This document shows, in pieces, positions 34,085 to 43,308 of a stretch of DNA of 64,000 nt (within the stretch, counting starts at the first letter, position 1; each line of letters begins with the position of its first letter). Location: the NCBI RefSeq assembly GCF_900103165.1, contig NZ_FNKY01000001.1, positions 2,604,001 to 2,668,000 of the forward strand, written 5' to 3'. The notes beneath the pieces were generated by a model. It did not search any database and had not been told where the DNA came from. It was given only the letters and a program-made list of their open reading frames with translations. The position numbers and the translations under genes were made by a program. This DNA is from Nitrosospira multiformis (lineage in GTDB: Bacteria > Pseudomonadota > Gammaproteobacteria > Burkholderiales > Nitrosomonadaceae).

Positions 34085-36499
34085 ATGAATACACTCGCAC
34101 TTAAACAACTCGAACTGCCCATCGAAGGCATGACCTGCACTGCCTGCGCGGCGCGCATCGAAAAGAATCTGAACAAGCTGCCGGGCGTGCGTGCGGTGGT
34201 CAACTTCGCCAATGAAAAAGCGCGCGTGGAGTTCGATGACACAGCCACCCTGCCTGAAGAGCTCGTCCGCTCGATCGAAAAAGCGGGGTTTCATGTCGCA
34301 CCGCAATCGATACAACTGCAAATCAGCGGAATGACATGCGCCGCATGCAGCGGACGTATCGAAAAGGCGCTGAACAAACTGCCCGGCGTTACCGCCACCG
34401 TCAATCTGGCCACGGAAATAGCGCACGTCAGCCTGAACCCCGGTGCCGGTGTAACGATGAATGACCTGGTCGCCGCCGTTGCCAAGGCAGGCTATGGCGC
34501 CAGAGAAATCAGTGAGGCCAGCCGAGCCGAAGAGAAAGCACGGAAACTTGCCGCGTACCATGCGGAACTTCGCATGTTCTGGATTTCGGCGGCGCTTACC
34601 TTGCCGCTGATGCTGCAGATGGGTCCCATGTTCTGGGGCGACCATGCGGAATTCGTACCGCGCTGGCTGCAGCTTCTGCTGGCAACGCCGGTACAGTTCT
34701 GGGTAGGCAAGCGCTTCTATATCGCCGCATGGCATGCGTTGCGCGGGGGTGGCGCCAACATGGATGTGCTGGTCGCGCTGGGCACCAGCATGGCATACTT
34801 TTTCAGCGCGGTGGTTACGTTGCTGTCACTGAATCAGCATGTCTATTTCGAGGCAAGCGCGGCCATTATCACCCTGGTATTGTTGGGCAAACTGATGGAA
34901 GCCCGCGCCAAGGGCAAAACTTCAGCGGCCATTGAAGCACTCATCAAGTTGCAGCCAAAAATCGCCCGGGTGGAGCGCGACGGTGTGGTCGTCGAAGTTG
35001 ATGCAAACTCGCTCAAGGTTGGCGATATTTTTATCGTGCGCCCCGGCGAGAATCTGCCGGTGGATGGCGTTGTCATCGAAGGCGCTTCCAGTGTGAATGA
35101 GGCGATGCTGACCGGCGAAAGCCTGCCAATCACAAAACAGGCAGGGGCCAGGGTTTATGCGGCCACCCTGAACCAGCAGGGGCTGCTCAAATGCCGCGCC
35201 ACCAGTGTCGGCGCGCATACCCAGCTTGCGGCCATCATTCGTCTGGTGGAAGAAGCACAGGGTTCCAAGGCGCCGATCCAGCGATTGGCCGACGTCATTT
35301 CGGGCATATTCGTGCCGGTGGTGGTGATCATCAGTACCCTGACGCTGATCTTTACATGGTGGCTGGCGGGCGAATTCGTTCCGGCGCTCGTCAACGCCGT
35401 GGCGGTGCTCGTCATTGCCTGTCCCTGTGCGTTGGGACTGGCCACGCCCACCGCGATCATGGTCGGGGCGGGGCGCGGCGCGCAAGCCGGCGTGCTGGTG
35501 AAAAATGCCGCCGCGCTGGAGCAGGCGGAGAAAATTCAGGTGTTGATCGTGGACAAAACCGGCACGCTCACGGAAGGTAAACCGGCGGTTACGGATATTG
35601 TTCCGGCACGATCGAGCTCAGAGCACGCGCTGATGCAGGTTGCGGCGACGCTGGAACAAGGCTCGGAACATCCCCTGGCAAAAGCGGTGATGGAACATGC
35701 GGTCAGCATGAATATCCGGCCCCAGACAGTAACTGATTTTACCGCTGTCACCGGCAGCGGAATCACGGCCCGCATCGATGGCATTGACTATATCCTCGGT
35801 TCACCCAGATTTCTACAGGAGCATGGCGTGCTGGCGAATGACGATTCGATAGCTGTTCTCCAGGGCGAAGGTAAAACCGTCATCGGCGTGGCCGCTTCGC
35901 CTAAAGGTACGTTGGGTACTTTGGGTACTTTCGAAGTTCTCGGTTATCTTGCCATTGCCGACCGGTTGCGCAGCACTTCCGTACAAGCGGTAAAACGACT
36001 GCAATCAATGGGTGTCGAAGTCATCATGCTGACCGGCGATAATCCCGCCACTGCCGCTGCCATTGCGAAGCAGGTGGGGATTAGCACTTATCGCGCCGAG
36101 GTGCTGCCGCAAGACAAAGCCGCCGAAGTGAAAAAGATGAAGATCGGCGGCAAATTCATCGGCATGGTGGGCGACGGCATCAACGATGCCCCGGCACTGG
36201 CCGCGGCCGACGTAGGTTTCGCCATCGGCGCGGGTTCCGACGTGGCGATTGAAGCCGCCGACATCACCCTCATGCGTAATGACTTGATGAGCGTGGCTGA
36301 CGCCATTTCGCTCTCGCGCGCAACGCTGGGAAAAATCCGCCAGAATCTATTCTTTGCCTTCATCTACAACGTACTGGGTATACCCCTGGCGGCGATAGGA
36401 TTGCTTAATCCCGTAATCGCGGGTGCGGCAATGGCAATGAGTTCGGTATCGGTAGTCAGCAATTCATTGTTGCTGAAACGATGGCGGGCGGGTACGTGA
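34085..36499 (+). CDS. copA: Copper-exporting P1B-type ATPase CopA
   Basis: An 804-aa copper(I)-translocating ATPase. Two N-terminal HMA domains have CxxC at 18-21 and 85-88 (GMTCTAC and GMTCAAC). Eight transmembrane helices are expected. The membrane metal site is CPC at 446-448 ([14 protein letters not shown]). The phosphorylated Asp490 lies in DKTGTLTEG, the nucleotide-domain motif is SEHPLAKAV, and the hinge is [11 protein letters not shown] 34085 has GGAAAA seven bases upstream; an ATG at 34058 is also in frame. It lies 45 bases after the HMA-TauE gene and 39 before copZ. Function: ATP-driven removal of cytosolic Cu(I). Confidence 0.97.
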   Translation: MNTLALKQLELPIEGMTCTACAARIEKNLNKLPGVRAVVNFANEKARVEFDDTATLPEELVRSIEKAGFHVAPQSIQLQISGMTCAACSGRIEKALNKLPGVTATVNLATEIAHVSLNPGAGVTMNDLVAAVAKAGYGAREISEASRAEEKARKLAAYHAELRMFWISAALTLPLMLQMGPMFWGDHAEFVPRWLQLLLATPVQFWVGKRFYIAAWHALRGGGANMDVLVALGTSMAYFFSAVVTLLSLNQHVYFEASAAIITLVLLGKLMEARAKGKTSAAIEALIKLQPKIARVERDGVVVEVDANSLKVGDIFIVRPGENLPVDGVVIEGASSVNEAMLTGESLPITKQAGARVYAATLNQQGLLKCRATSVGAHTQLAAIIRLVEEAQGSKAPIQRLADVISGIFVPVVVIISTLTLIFTWWLAGEFVPALVNAVAVLVIACPCALGLATPTAIMVGAGRGAQAGVLVKNAAALEQAEKIQVLIVDKTGTLTEGKPAVTDIVPARSSSEHALMQVAATLEQGSEHPLAKAVMEHAVSMNIRPQTVTDFTAVTGSGITARIDGIDYILGSPRFLQEHGVLANDDSIAVLQGEGKTVIGVAASPKGTLGTLGTFEVLGYLAIADRLRSTSVQAVKRLQSMGVEVIMLTGDNPATAAAIAKQVGISTYRAEVLPQDKAAEVKKMKIGGKFIGMVGDGINDAPALAAADVGFAIGAGSDVAIEAADITLMRNDLMSVADAISLSRATLGKIRQNLFFAFIYNVLGIPLAAIGLLNPVIAGAAMAMSSVSVVSNSLLLKRWRAGT

Positions 36500-36510
36500 G
36501 CGGAACATTC

Positions 36511-36603
36511 ATTCAACTTAACTGAAAGGAGTCATGAAATGCAAACGGAAATCATAAAAATCAAGGGAATGACCTGCATGGGCTGTGTCAACAGCGTGAA
36601 GAA
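36511..36603 (+). repeat. Duplicated copZ 5' segment, copy B (original)
   Basis: The intact source copy of the segment also found at 30976-31068. It spans the ribosome-binding site and first about 20 codons of copZ. Confidence 0.8.
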
Positions 36604-36748
36604 CGTATTGGAGAAGATACCTGGCGTGAATGGCGCGGATGTTTCTCTTGAACAGAAACAGGCCGTGATCCAGTACGACGCAGCCGCAACCAGCCCTAAC
36701 CAGTTCAAGGATGCTATCAAGGAGGCCGGTTTTGAAGTCGTCAACTAA
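36539..36748 (+). CDS. copZ: Copper chaperone CopZ
   Basis: A 69-aa ferredoxin-like HMA protein with copper site GMTCMGC (Cys13 and Cys16). It carries Cu(I) to CopA and probably to CsoR. AAAGGAG is upstream of ATG 36539. It overlaps the start of csoR by 17 bases if TTG 36732 is used, which implies translational coupling. Its 5' region was the source for the porin's start at 31003. Confidence 0.95.
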   Translation: MQTEIIKIKGMTCMGCVNSVKNVLEKIPGVNGADVSLEQKQAVIQYDAAATSPNQFKDAIKEAGFEVVN

Positions 36749-37058
36749 AAAATTGTCTCCTGGAAAGGAACCGTGCCATGCGCCGCAGATGGTGGTGCAA
36801 CCTGACAAGGAAGCCCTGATGAAGCGCCTCAACCGCATCGAGGGTCAGGTGCGCGGCGTCAACAAGATGATAGCGGAAGATCGTTATTGCGTGGATATCC
36901 TGAACCAGGTCTCCGCGCTGCAATCCGCGCTCGACGCCGTTGCCATGCTGTTATTGGAGAATCATACCCACGGCTGCATGCAAGGTGCCATCAAGTCGGG
37001 TAAAGGCGATGAGGCAATCGATGAACTGATGGCGGTAGTACGAAAATTCGCACGGTAG
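36732..37058 (+). CDS. csoR: Copper-sensing repressor CsoR
   Basis: A 108-aa all-helical DUF156 repressor. The ligands Cys53 (RYCVD), His78 and Cys82 (NHTHGC) have the exact 25 and 4 spacing of Mycobacterium tuberculosis CsoR (C36, H61, C65), which argues for Cu(I). [19 protein letters not shown] is the family core. TTG 36732 is chosen because AAGGAGG lies six bases upstream inside copZ; ATG 36789 would drop a CHAP-containing tail. It should repress the three promoters at 30758, 32776 and 40587 until Cu(I) binds. Confidence 0.92.
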   Translation: MKSSTKKLSPGKEPCHAPQMVVQPDKEALMKRLNRIEGQVRGVNKMIAEDRYCVDILNQVSALQSALDAVAMLLLENHTHGCMQGAIKSGKGDEAIDELMAVVRKFAR

Positions 37059-37140
37059 CAGTGGCGGCAAAGCATGGTATTTCAGGCTGGCTACTTGCTG
37101 CTGTCGTGCGTCCGATAAAGACGAACCGGTAGGAAACGTA

Positions 37141-37872
37141 ATGACACGATTTGTCCTGATCGCTTTTTTGTTGTTTGCCGGACCCGCTATCACCGCCAAT
37201 ATTCCCCCGGTTGATGCGCCCGACACGATGGCGGAGCGGGTAAAAGCCTGTATTGCCTGTCATGGTCCGGAGGACAAGGAGGGCCGGGATGCGTATTATC
37301 CACGTATCGCGGGCAAGCCTGAAGGCTATCTTTTCAATCAATTGCGCAATTTTCGGGACGGCCGGCGCCATTACCGGCCCATGGGATTGTTGCTGGAAAA
37401 TTTGCCCGATCAATACCTGCGGGATATGGCCGCCTATTTCGCTTCGCTGAAACAGGCTTTTCCCCCGCCCGAGCCGCTGATCTCCTCGCCCACCGAAATC
37501 AAACTGGCTCGAAGACTCGTAACGCTGGGCGATCCCGCACGGAAAATACCCGCCTGCGTTGAATGTCATGGCAAGGACCTGATGGGAACCGCGCCTTTCA
37601 TCCCCGGCCTGCTGGGTCTGCCACGCGTCTACATTATCGCCCAGTTCGGCAACTGGCAGAATGGCGGCTTGATGCGAGGACAGACACCCGACTGCATGTC
37701 GGAAATTGCAAAACAGCTTACTACCGACGAAGCAAGCGCCATTGCAGCGTGGCTAGCCGCGCAGCCGGTCTCCGAAACCGCTTTGAAGCATGAAGGCCCG
37801 GTGGCAGCCCTTCCCGACAAACTCGCCAAGCGCTGCGGCAGCATCGTCCTGCAATCCGGGGGATCGCGATGA
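37141..37872 (+). CDS. Dihaem c-type cytochrome (c4-like)
   Basis: A 243-aa periplasmic protein with a signal peptide at about 1-19 (AGPAITA). Two haem-binding motifs are CIACH (37-41) and CVECH (139-143). Each is followed by a Met-containing region (for example YRPMGLLLENLP, GGLMRGQTPDCM) that may ligate haem. The length and repeat match cytochrome c4/c553-type electron carriers. Its stop overlaps the start of the next cytochrome by 4 bases (ATGA). It is 82 bases after csoR, so probably under copper control. Confidence 0.88.
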   Translation: MTRFVLIAFLLFAGPAITANIPPVDAPDTMAERVKACIACHGPEDKEGRDAYYPRIAGKPEGYLFNQLRNFRDGRRHYRPMGLLLENLPDQYLRDMAAYFASLKQAFPPPEPLISSPTEIKLARRLVTLGDPARKIPACVECHGKDLMGTAPFIPGLLGLPRVYIIAQFGNWQNGGLMRGQTPDCMSEIAKQLTTDEASAIAAWLAAQPVSETALKHEGPVAALPDKLAKRCGSIVLQSGGSR

Positions 37873-39143
37873 AACCTGTTGTCATCGCTGCCGCACTTGC
37901 CGGGCTCATAGGTCTTGGCCTGTTCCTGGCGCCGATGAATCGGCCACCGGTGAACGAATCACCGGTGTCAAAGACTGAGGACCCCGCAAGCCTACGGGCA
38001 AAAGGTGCCTACCTCGCGCAAGCCGGTAATTGCATGGGATGCCATACCGCCCAGGATGGCAGGCCTTACGCGGGGGGGCATGTCCTTGCCACGTCAATCG
38101 GAACATTCATCACGCCTAATATCACGCCCGATCCGGAAACCGGTATCGGACAATGGACCGAGCAGGATTTCTGGCGCGCGCTGCATGACGGCAAGGCACG
38201 CGACGGCAGCCCCTTATACCCGGCTTTTCCCTACACGGATTACACAAAGGTGACACGCGAGGATGCCGATGCGATCTTCGCCTACCTTCAATCACTTCCC
38301 CCCGTCTCGCAACGCAATCCACCGAGCCGGATCAATTTCCCCTTCAATCTGCGCCCGCTCCTGTATGTCTGGCGCGCCCTCTACTTCGAACAAGGCGTTT
38401 ATAAACCCGAGACCGCAAAGAACGATGAATGGAACCGTGGCGCTTATCTCGTGCAAGGGCTCGGACATTGCAATGCGTGCCACACAACACGAAATCCGCT
38501 GGGTGTGAGCCAGGGCAATGTGCTGGGAGGAGGACAACTCATGGGTTCGAACTGGTATGCACCCTCCCTGACGTCTCTCCAGGAGGGCAGCGCTTCGGAC
38601 TGGCCGCTGGATGATATCGTCCAACTACTCAAGACAGGCCTGTCATCCCGGGCAGTCGCAACAGGGCCGATGGCCGACGTAGTCAGCCAAAGCCTGCAGC
38701 ATCTGACGCCGGATGATGCTCGCGCCATGGCTACCTACCTCAAGTCACTGCCTGGAAGCGCTCCACATTCCAGGGGAACGGCCCCCGAGCTTACCGATGA
38801 GGTGGATAGGCAGCTTCGGCGCGGCGGCGAGATTTACGAGAAATATTGTCAGGATTGCCATGGAAGCTTCGGGCAAGGTGCGCCCGGCATTTATCCGGCG
38901 CTGGCAGGCAACCGTGGCGTCACCCTCGCCGCTCCGATTAACGCAATTCGCAGCATACTCAATGGCGGTTATGCACCCGTCACGGAAAGCAGCCCGCGCC
39001 CCTACGGCATGCCGCCGTTTGCGCAAATCCTGCCCGATGAAGAGATCGCGCTGGTCTTATCGTATATTCGTAACGCATGGGGCAATCGTGGCAGCCTGGT
39101 AACGGCGGTCCAGGTCGACCGGAGCAGGAAGGGTGCGCAGTGA
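37869..39143 (+). CDS. Trihaem c-type cytochrome (alcohol-dehydrogenase subunit type)
   Basis: A 424-aa membrane-anchored or periplasmic cytochrome. An N-terminal hydrophobic segment (about 4-22) precedes three haem motifs: CMGCH (55-59), CNACH (201-205) and CQDCH (327-331). The segment FITPNITPDPETGIGQWTEQ is the typical pattern of the cytochrome subunits of PQQ/flavin alcohol and gluconate dehydrogenases. No dehydrogenase catalytic subunit is adjacent, so it probably serves as an electron carrier with the dihaem cytochrome. The two are translationally coupled. Confidence 0.88.
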   Translation: MKPVVIAAALAGLIGLGLFLAPMNRPPVNESPVSKTEDPASLRAKGAYLAQAGNCMGCHTAQDGRPYAGGHVLATSIGTFITPNITPDPETGIGQWTEQDFWRALHDGKARDGSPLYPAFPYTDYTKVTREDADAIFAYLQSLPPVSQRNPPSRINFPFNLRPLLYVWRALYFEQGVYKPETAKNDEWNRGAYLVQGLGHCNACHTTRNPLGVSQGNVLGGGQLMGSNWYAPSLTSLQEGSASDWPLDDIVQLLKTGLSSRAVATGPMADVVSQSLQHLTPDDARAMATYLKSLPGSAPHSRGTAPELTDEVDRQLRRGGEIYEKYCQDCHGSFGQGAPGIYPALAGNRGVTLAAPINAIRSILNGGYAPVTESSPRPYGMPPFAQILPDEEIALVLSYIRNAWGNRGSLVTAVQVDRSRKGAQ

Positions 39144-39225
39144 GCCTGAATCGGGTGATTGACCGTTCAAAAGATTGCAACGTCCCTGGGCTGCATTCCT
39201 GTCACCATAATGGGAACGCAGACGC

Positions 39226-40308
39226 GTGACGGTTCAGCATGACAAGAATGGATCGAGCACCCTGGCGTTGGCGTTGGACGACCTGGCCGCACAGGCGGCA
39301 GCGGCAGGGCTATTATACGTTTCGGATAATGAGCCCGGCATCCGGAGAATACGCCGGGGCCGTGGATTTCATTACATCGGTCCCGATAAGAAAATACTGA
39401 TCGATAAGGGTGAGCTTGAACGTATCGCCAGGCTGGCAATCCCTCCGGCCTATACGGACGTATGGATCTGCCTTCACGCGCAGGGCCATTTGCAGGCCAC
39501 AGGGATCGATGCGCGCAAGCGTAAGCAGTATCGTTATCACCCCGGCTGGCGTGTGGCGCGCGACGGTATCAAATTTGATCGAATGGTGGAATTCGGCGAA
39601 GCGCTGCCTGGGCTTCGGCAATGCTTGCAGCGTGACCTGAGGCGTCGAGGTCTGCCCCGGGAAAAAATTCTGGCAGCTATCGTGAGCTTGCTGGATACCA
39701 CCCGGGTACGAATTGGCAATCTGTCCTATGCACGCGACAATCGCAGCTTCGGCCTCACCACGCTACGTAAACGTCATCTTGCTGCCGTCAGCCAGCGGCA
39801 CGCACGGCTGAAATTCCGCGGCAAGAGCGGTGTCGAGCATGAAGTCGATGTTGATAACCCGCGTATCGTCAAAATCATACGCGATTGCCAGCAATTGCGC
39901 GGTCAGCATCTTTTCAAATACCTGGATGAGGCAGGCAAGCCTCATCCCATAGGCTCGGAGCACGTAAACGGCTACCTGCGCGAAATCATGGGTGCCGAGT
40001 TCACTGCCAAGGATTTCCGGACATGGGGCGCTACGCTGAGAGCGTTTGAGCTGATGCTGGATACGCCATTGCCCGAACCTCCAACAAAACGCGCCCTCAG
40101 AGCCTGCATCGTCACCGCAATAAAAAAGGTTGCTGAAGAGTTGCGCAATACCGTTGCAGTCTGCCGAAAATCCTACATCAATCCCCTGATATTCTCCGCA
40201 TGGCAAACGGGCGTTCTCCAGCAGTGTATGCGCGAGGAATCGGAGGGCATCCGCGGAGAATTGGAGTGCATGGCTCTCGCATTTCTTCGTCGAGCACAGT
40301 CTGAATAA
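39226..40308 (+). CDS. DNA topoisomerase IB (bacterial, poxvirus-like)
   Basis: A 360-aa type IB topoisomerase which relaxes supercoils by a 3'-phosphotyrosine intermediate. Motifs are RRGRGFHYIGPD, IARLAIPPAYTDVWIC, TTRVRIGNLSYARDNRSFGL, FTAKDFRTWGATLRAF and the catalytic Tyr317 (CRKSYINP). The start is GTG 39226. Length normal. It follows the cytochromes by 82 bases but has no obvious tie to copper; cotranscription is uncertain. Confidence 0.95.
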   Translation: MTVQHDKNGSSTLALALDDLAAQAAAAGLLYVSDNEPGIRRIRRGRGFHYIGPDKKILIDKGELERIARLAIPPAYTDVWICLHAQGHLQATGIDARKRKQYRYHPGWRVARDGIKFDRMVEFGEALPGLRQCLQRDLRRRGLPREKILAAIVSLLDTTRVRIGNLSYARDNRSFGLTTLRKRHLAAVSQRHARLKFRGKSGVEHEVDVDNPRIVKIIRDCQQLRGQHLFKYLDEAGKPHPIGSEHVNGYLREIMGAEFTAKDFRTWGATLRAFELMLDTPLPEPPTKRALRACIVTAIKKVAEELRNTVAVCRKSYINPLIFSAWQTGVLQQCMREESEGIRGELECMALAFLRRAQSE

Positions 40309-40692
40309 CGCTCCGGCACATACTTCGCACCAGCAAAACAACCCCGCCGAGCCGGCGAATTAACGAGTCAATGCGGCAAAATGACGCATGTGGCATATTG
40401 CCGCACCATGGAATTGATGGATATCAACCCTGTCTAATTCTCATCTGGATTCATTCAGCGAAACGCTGGAAACCAGTCGGCAGCCGTTTTTTTTACAGCG
40501 CCCCGCATAGGCTGCGGGATCAATCATATGACAATTTATTGTTTGTTATCTTTTATCCGGAATATCTTTTTGTTTAACGCAACATATACCCTATATAGGT
40601 ATTGACATATACCCCCACAAGGTATACAGTCAAGCCGTCAAGAATCACTCATGAAACTTAACCGAATTTTGCATAATCCCAGGAGAACATAA
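40309..40692. other. Intergenic region with promoter 3
   Basis: No gene is supported in this 384-base gap. The only clear element is the CsoR-type promoter at 40587-40630. Confidence 0.5.
40587..40630 (+). promoter_or_regulatory. CsoR-type promoter 3
   Basis: TACCCTATATAGGTA (40587-40601; one arm mismatch) abuts TTGACA (40602-40607). A 17-base spacer with the palindromic pair TATACC/GGTATA and then TACAGT (40625-40630) follow. It is 62 bases before the gene at 40693. Confidence 0.75.
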
Positions 40693-41184
40693 ATGAACAT
40701 ATTACGAGTCGCTACGTTTTTGATTGGCACCGCGCTGATGGGGGCATCCCTGTTTGCCGCCGCACATACCGAAGAATATTTTGATTCCGTCGAGTCGCCC
40801 CATGGCGGACAGATGCGGATGTCCGGACCTTATCATCTGGAGCTTGTCGCCAAGGATAAGGAAATCGTGCTTTATGTGATGGATCATGCCAACAGCAAGC
40901 TGAGCGCCGAAGGCGGCTCGGGGAAGGCGACTATTCAAACCGGTAAAGGCAAAGCCAGAACCTCGGTCAAACTGGAGCAGGCGGGCGACAATATCCTCAA
41001 AGGGACGGGCGAATTTTCCATCAAGCCTGAGACAGTAGTCACCGTATTCGTTGAACTCCCGGGGCAGGAAGCATACTCAGCCAGTTTTACCCCGCTCAAA
41101 CCCAAGGCCAAGCTCGCCATGAAAACTAAAGCTGCCAAACCACAGGCGGATAGCGGTGATCCACATCACCATACGCACCACTGA
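40693..41184 (+). CDS. Copper-regulated secreted His-tail protein
   Basis: A 163-aa periplasmic protein. AGGAGAACATAA precedes ATG 40693; the signal peptide is at about 1-24 (ending LFAAA). The mature domain begins ESPHGGQMRMSGPYHLELVA and continues with LYVMDHANSKLSAEG. It resembles the N-terminal domain of some heavy-metal RND adaptor proteins. The tail is Lys/Ala-rich and ends DPHHHTHH, a likely metal-binding His cluster. With promoter 3 it is a probable periplasmic copper buffer or chaperone. Exact role unknown. Confidence 0.75.
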   Translation: MNILRVATFLIGTALMGASLFAAAHTEEYFDSVESPHGGQMRMSGPYHLELVAKDKEIVLYVMDHANSKLSAEGGSGKATIQTGKGKARTSVKLEQAGDNILKGTGEFSIKPETVVTVFVELPGQEAYSASFTPLKPKAKLAMKTKAAKPQADSGDPHHHTHH

Positions 41185-41215
41185 TTGGGCTTGGCTGGTT
41201 TGATAGTTAAGTAAA

Positions 41216-41240
41216 AAACCCGTCATCCTTGACGGGTTTA
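41216..41240. terminator. Strong terminator hairpin
   Basis: A perfect 10-bp stem AAACCCGTCA/TGACGGGTTT with a TCCT loop, flanked by an A-run and by TTTAT, so it can act in both directions. It is 31 bases after the stop at 41184. Confidence 0.8.
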
Positions 41241-41245
41241 TCCTA

Positions 41246-41455
41246 GGGCCTGTTAACACTTATTTCGCACCCGCGTTGCTACACAAAAAACGCGGATGCC
41301 GCGTTTTTTGTGTAGCAACCCGAAGGGACGGGACGGATTTCATCCAGCCCTTCGTTACTCGCCGCTTACGGAGGCCTGCTCCGCCGCGCGGCTCATGCCT
41401 CGTGCTGGATGAAATTCGTCGCCGTCGCGGGTGCGAAATAAGTGTTAACAGGCCC
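41246..41455. mobile_element. Palindromic MITE-like element
   Basis: A 210-base element with perfect 30-base terminal inverted repeats (41246-41275 and 41426-41455), beginning GGGCCTGTTAACACTTATTT. TA flanks both sides and could be the target duplication. The interior holds a perfect 21-bp hairpin with a 3-base loop (41275-41319) and a second inverted repeat, ATTTCATCCAGC (41337-41348) with 41404-41415. It encodes no protein. A related end-like sequence (GGTCTGTTAACACT) lies at 51064-51077. Structure suggests a non-autonomous transposon. Confidence 0.8.
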
Positions 41456-41514
41456 TAAATCCGCTCGCACCTTGTCCCCTTCTCCGCGAATTCACGTACG
41501 CTAATTCCGGCCAT

Positions 41515-41901
41515 TCATACAGGCTCCCCTTTCACCAGGGAAAGTTTGGTATCAGCCAGCAGGTTGCAAAGCAGTCTCTGGAAAGAGGTGTCTCCCTTCA
41601 GCACGGCGCGAGCATCAATGACAAGACGCAGACGACCGCTTTGCAGCCTCAGTAGCTTCAGATAACTGGGGAAAAAATGATGAGCCGGTACAGCGATGCC
41701 GGAACCCGGGCATTTGGGGGGATAACCGACCCACTCCGGCACCAATCCAGACTGGCGCAGGGTGACTTCCGATTCCTCGAACACATATGCGGTAATGCCG
41801 ATAGCGTCGCTCTTCCAGCGGCTTATCGGCATGAGAAGCGGCACCGCCTGAGGAATTGACTTCGCGATTTGCGTGGAAACGCGCTTGGATTGACCTTCCA
41901 T
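41515..41901 (-). CDS. Hypothetical protein
   Basis: A 128-aa soluble protein. ATG 41901 is chosen for GGAGG nine bases upstream (the frame opens at 41928). The segments LMPISRWKSDAIGITAYVFE and VLKGDTSFQRLLCNLLADTK suggest a compact fold, but no family is recognised. No signal peptide. Confidence 0.55.
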   Translation of the reverse strand: MEGQSKRVSTQIAKSIPQAVPLLMPISRWKSDAIGITAYVFEESEVTLRQSGLVPEWVGYPPKCPGSGIAVPAHHFFPSYLKLLRLQSGRLRLVIDARAVLKGDTSFQRLLCNLLADTKLSLVKGEPV

Positions 41902-42199
41902 GACATCACTCCTCCGTAAGCAATTCAAGACTTGCCATTCACTCCGGCGCGGTTTCCGTTACCGGAGATATGTCGCCGCCAAGTGCCCTATCATTCATCT
42001 TACGGATTTTGGACACGTTGAAAATTGTACTGAAGTACATCCATGAAATCTTGTGCCCGGCTATTTCACTGGATCGCGGAAATAACGGGTAAAAAAATCC
42101 CGAGACGGGTTAAAAATGTAGCAGAATTTGTTGTTACGCAATAACAGCTAATCGAAGCAGATATATTCCATTACAATGACTTGTTCATCTGGAGCCATC

Positions 42200-43213
42200 A
42201 TGCAGGATCACCCTACCCCCGAAAAAATATTGCAGACCGGCATGGCTTTCTGGGCATCAAAAACGCTGCTCAGCGCTGTCGAGATGGGTATTTTCACCGA
42301 GTTATCGCGCGGACCCGCGAGCCTGGATTCGCTCAGCGAAAGGCTCGGCCTGCATCCCCGCTCGGCACATGATTTCCTTGATGCGTTGCTGGCGCTCGGC
42401 TTCCTCAAGCGTGAGGGCGGCCGCTACAGCAATACGCTCGAGACCGATCTGTTCCTCGACCGGAATAAGCCATCCTACATAGGTGGCATTCTTGAGATGG
42501 CGAATCACCGCCTCTATCCATTCTGGGCTGATCTCACCGAGGCGTTGCGCACCGGTCAGCCGCAGAACGAGTGCAAGACCGGCGGCGCCGGCCTTTTTGA
42601 AACACTTTATGCTGATCCCGCACGTCTGAAGGAATTTCTCTCCGCGATGACCGGTGTCAGCCATGCATCCAATACCGTGATCGCCCGTCTTTTTCCCTGG
42701 AAAGATTACCAAACGTTTATCGATGTAGGCACTGCACAGGGAGATCTTGCCGTACAGATTGCGCTCGCCAACCCTCACCTGCGCGGGGTGGGATTTGATT
42801 TGCCCGAAGTTGCGCCAATCTTTCAGCAATACACCGCAGCCATGAGCGTCGCAGACCGGCTCACGTTCATGCCGGGCGATTTCTTCAAGCATGATCTCCC
42901 GAAAGCAGACGTTGTGCTGATGGGACATATCCTGCACGACTGGGATCTGCCCACCAAAAAAATGCTCATCCGGAAAGCGTTCGAAGCTATTCCCGCAGGC
43001 GGCGCCCTTATTGTCTACGAGACCATCATTGACGATGACCGTTCACAGAATGCCTTCGGGCTGATGATGAGCCTGAACATGCTGATCGAAACGCCGGGAG
43101 GTTTCGATTACACGGGTGTTGACTGCAAGGCCTGGATGAGTGAGGCCGGGTTCTCCATCACACGCGTCGAGCCGCTGACCGGACCGGATTCCATGGTTAT
43201 CGGAATCAAATAG
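42200..43213 (+). CDS. O-methyltransferase family 2-like protein
   Basis: A 337-aa SAM-dependent methyltransferase with an N-terminal winged-helix dimerisation domain ([37 protein letters not shown]). The C-terminal Rossmann domain has motif [29 protein letters not shown] and MGHILHDWD with the catalytic-base His region of the acetylserotonin-O-methyltransferase-type family. The substrate is probably a small hydroxylated compound. ATG 42200 has GGAG five bases upstream. It lies 95 bases before the TonB receptor gene in the same direction. Confidence 0.85.
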   Translation: MQDHPTPEKILQTGMAFWASKTLLSAVEMGIFTELSRGPASLDSLSERLGLHPRSAHDFLDALLALGFLKREGGRYSNTLETDLFLDRNKPSYIGGILEMANHRLYPFWADLTEALRTGQPQNECKTGGAGLFETLYADPARLKEFLSAMTGVSHASNTVIARLFPWKDYQTFIDVGTAQGDLAVQIALANPHLRGVGFDLPEVAPIFQQYTAAMSVADRLTFMPGDFFKHDLPKADVVLMGHILHDWDLPTKKMLIRKAFEAIPAGGALIVYETIIDDDRSQNAFGLMMSLNMLIETPGGFDYTGVDCKAWMSEAGFSITRVEPLTGPDSMVIGIK

Positions 43214-43308
43214 AACGAGGAGCTAGTTCGGGGTGCGGCAATTTGCCGCATTCCTGCGCCAGCCAAAATGCATTACTCTCGCGATCCAGCCTATTGCGAG
43301 AGGATATT

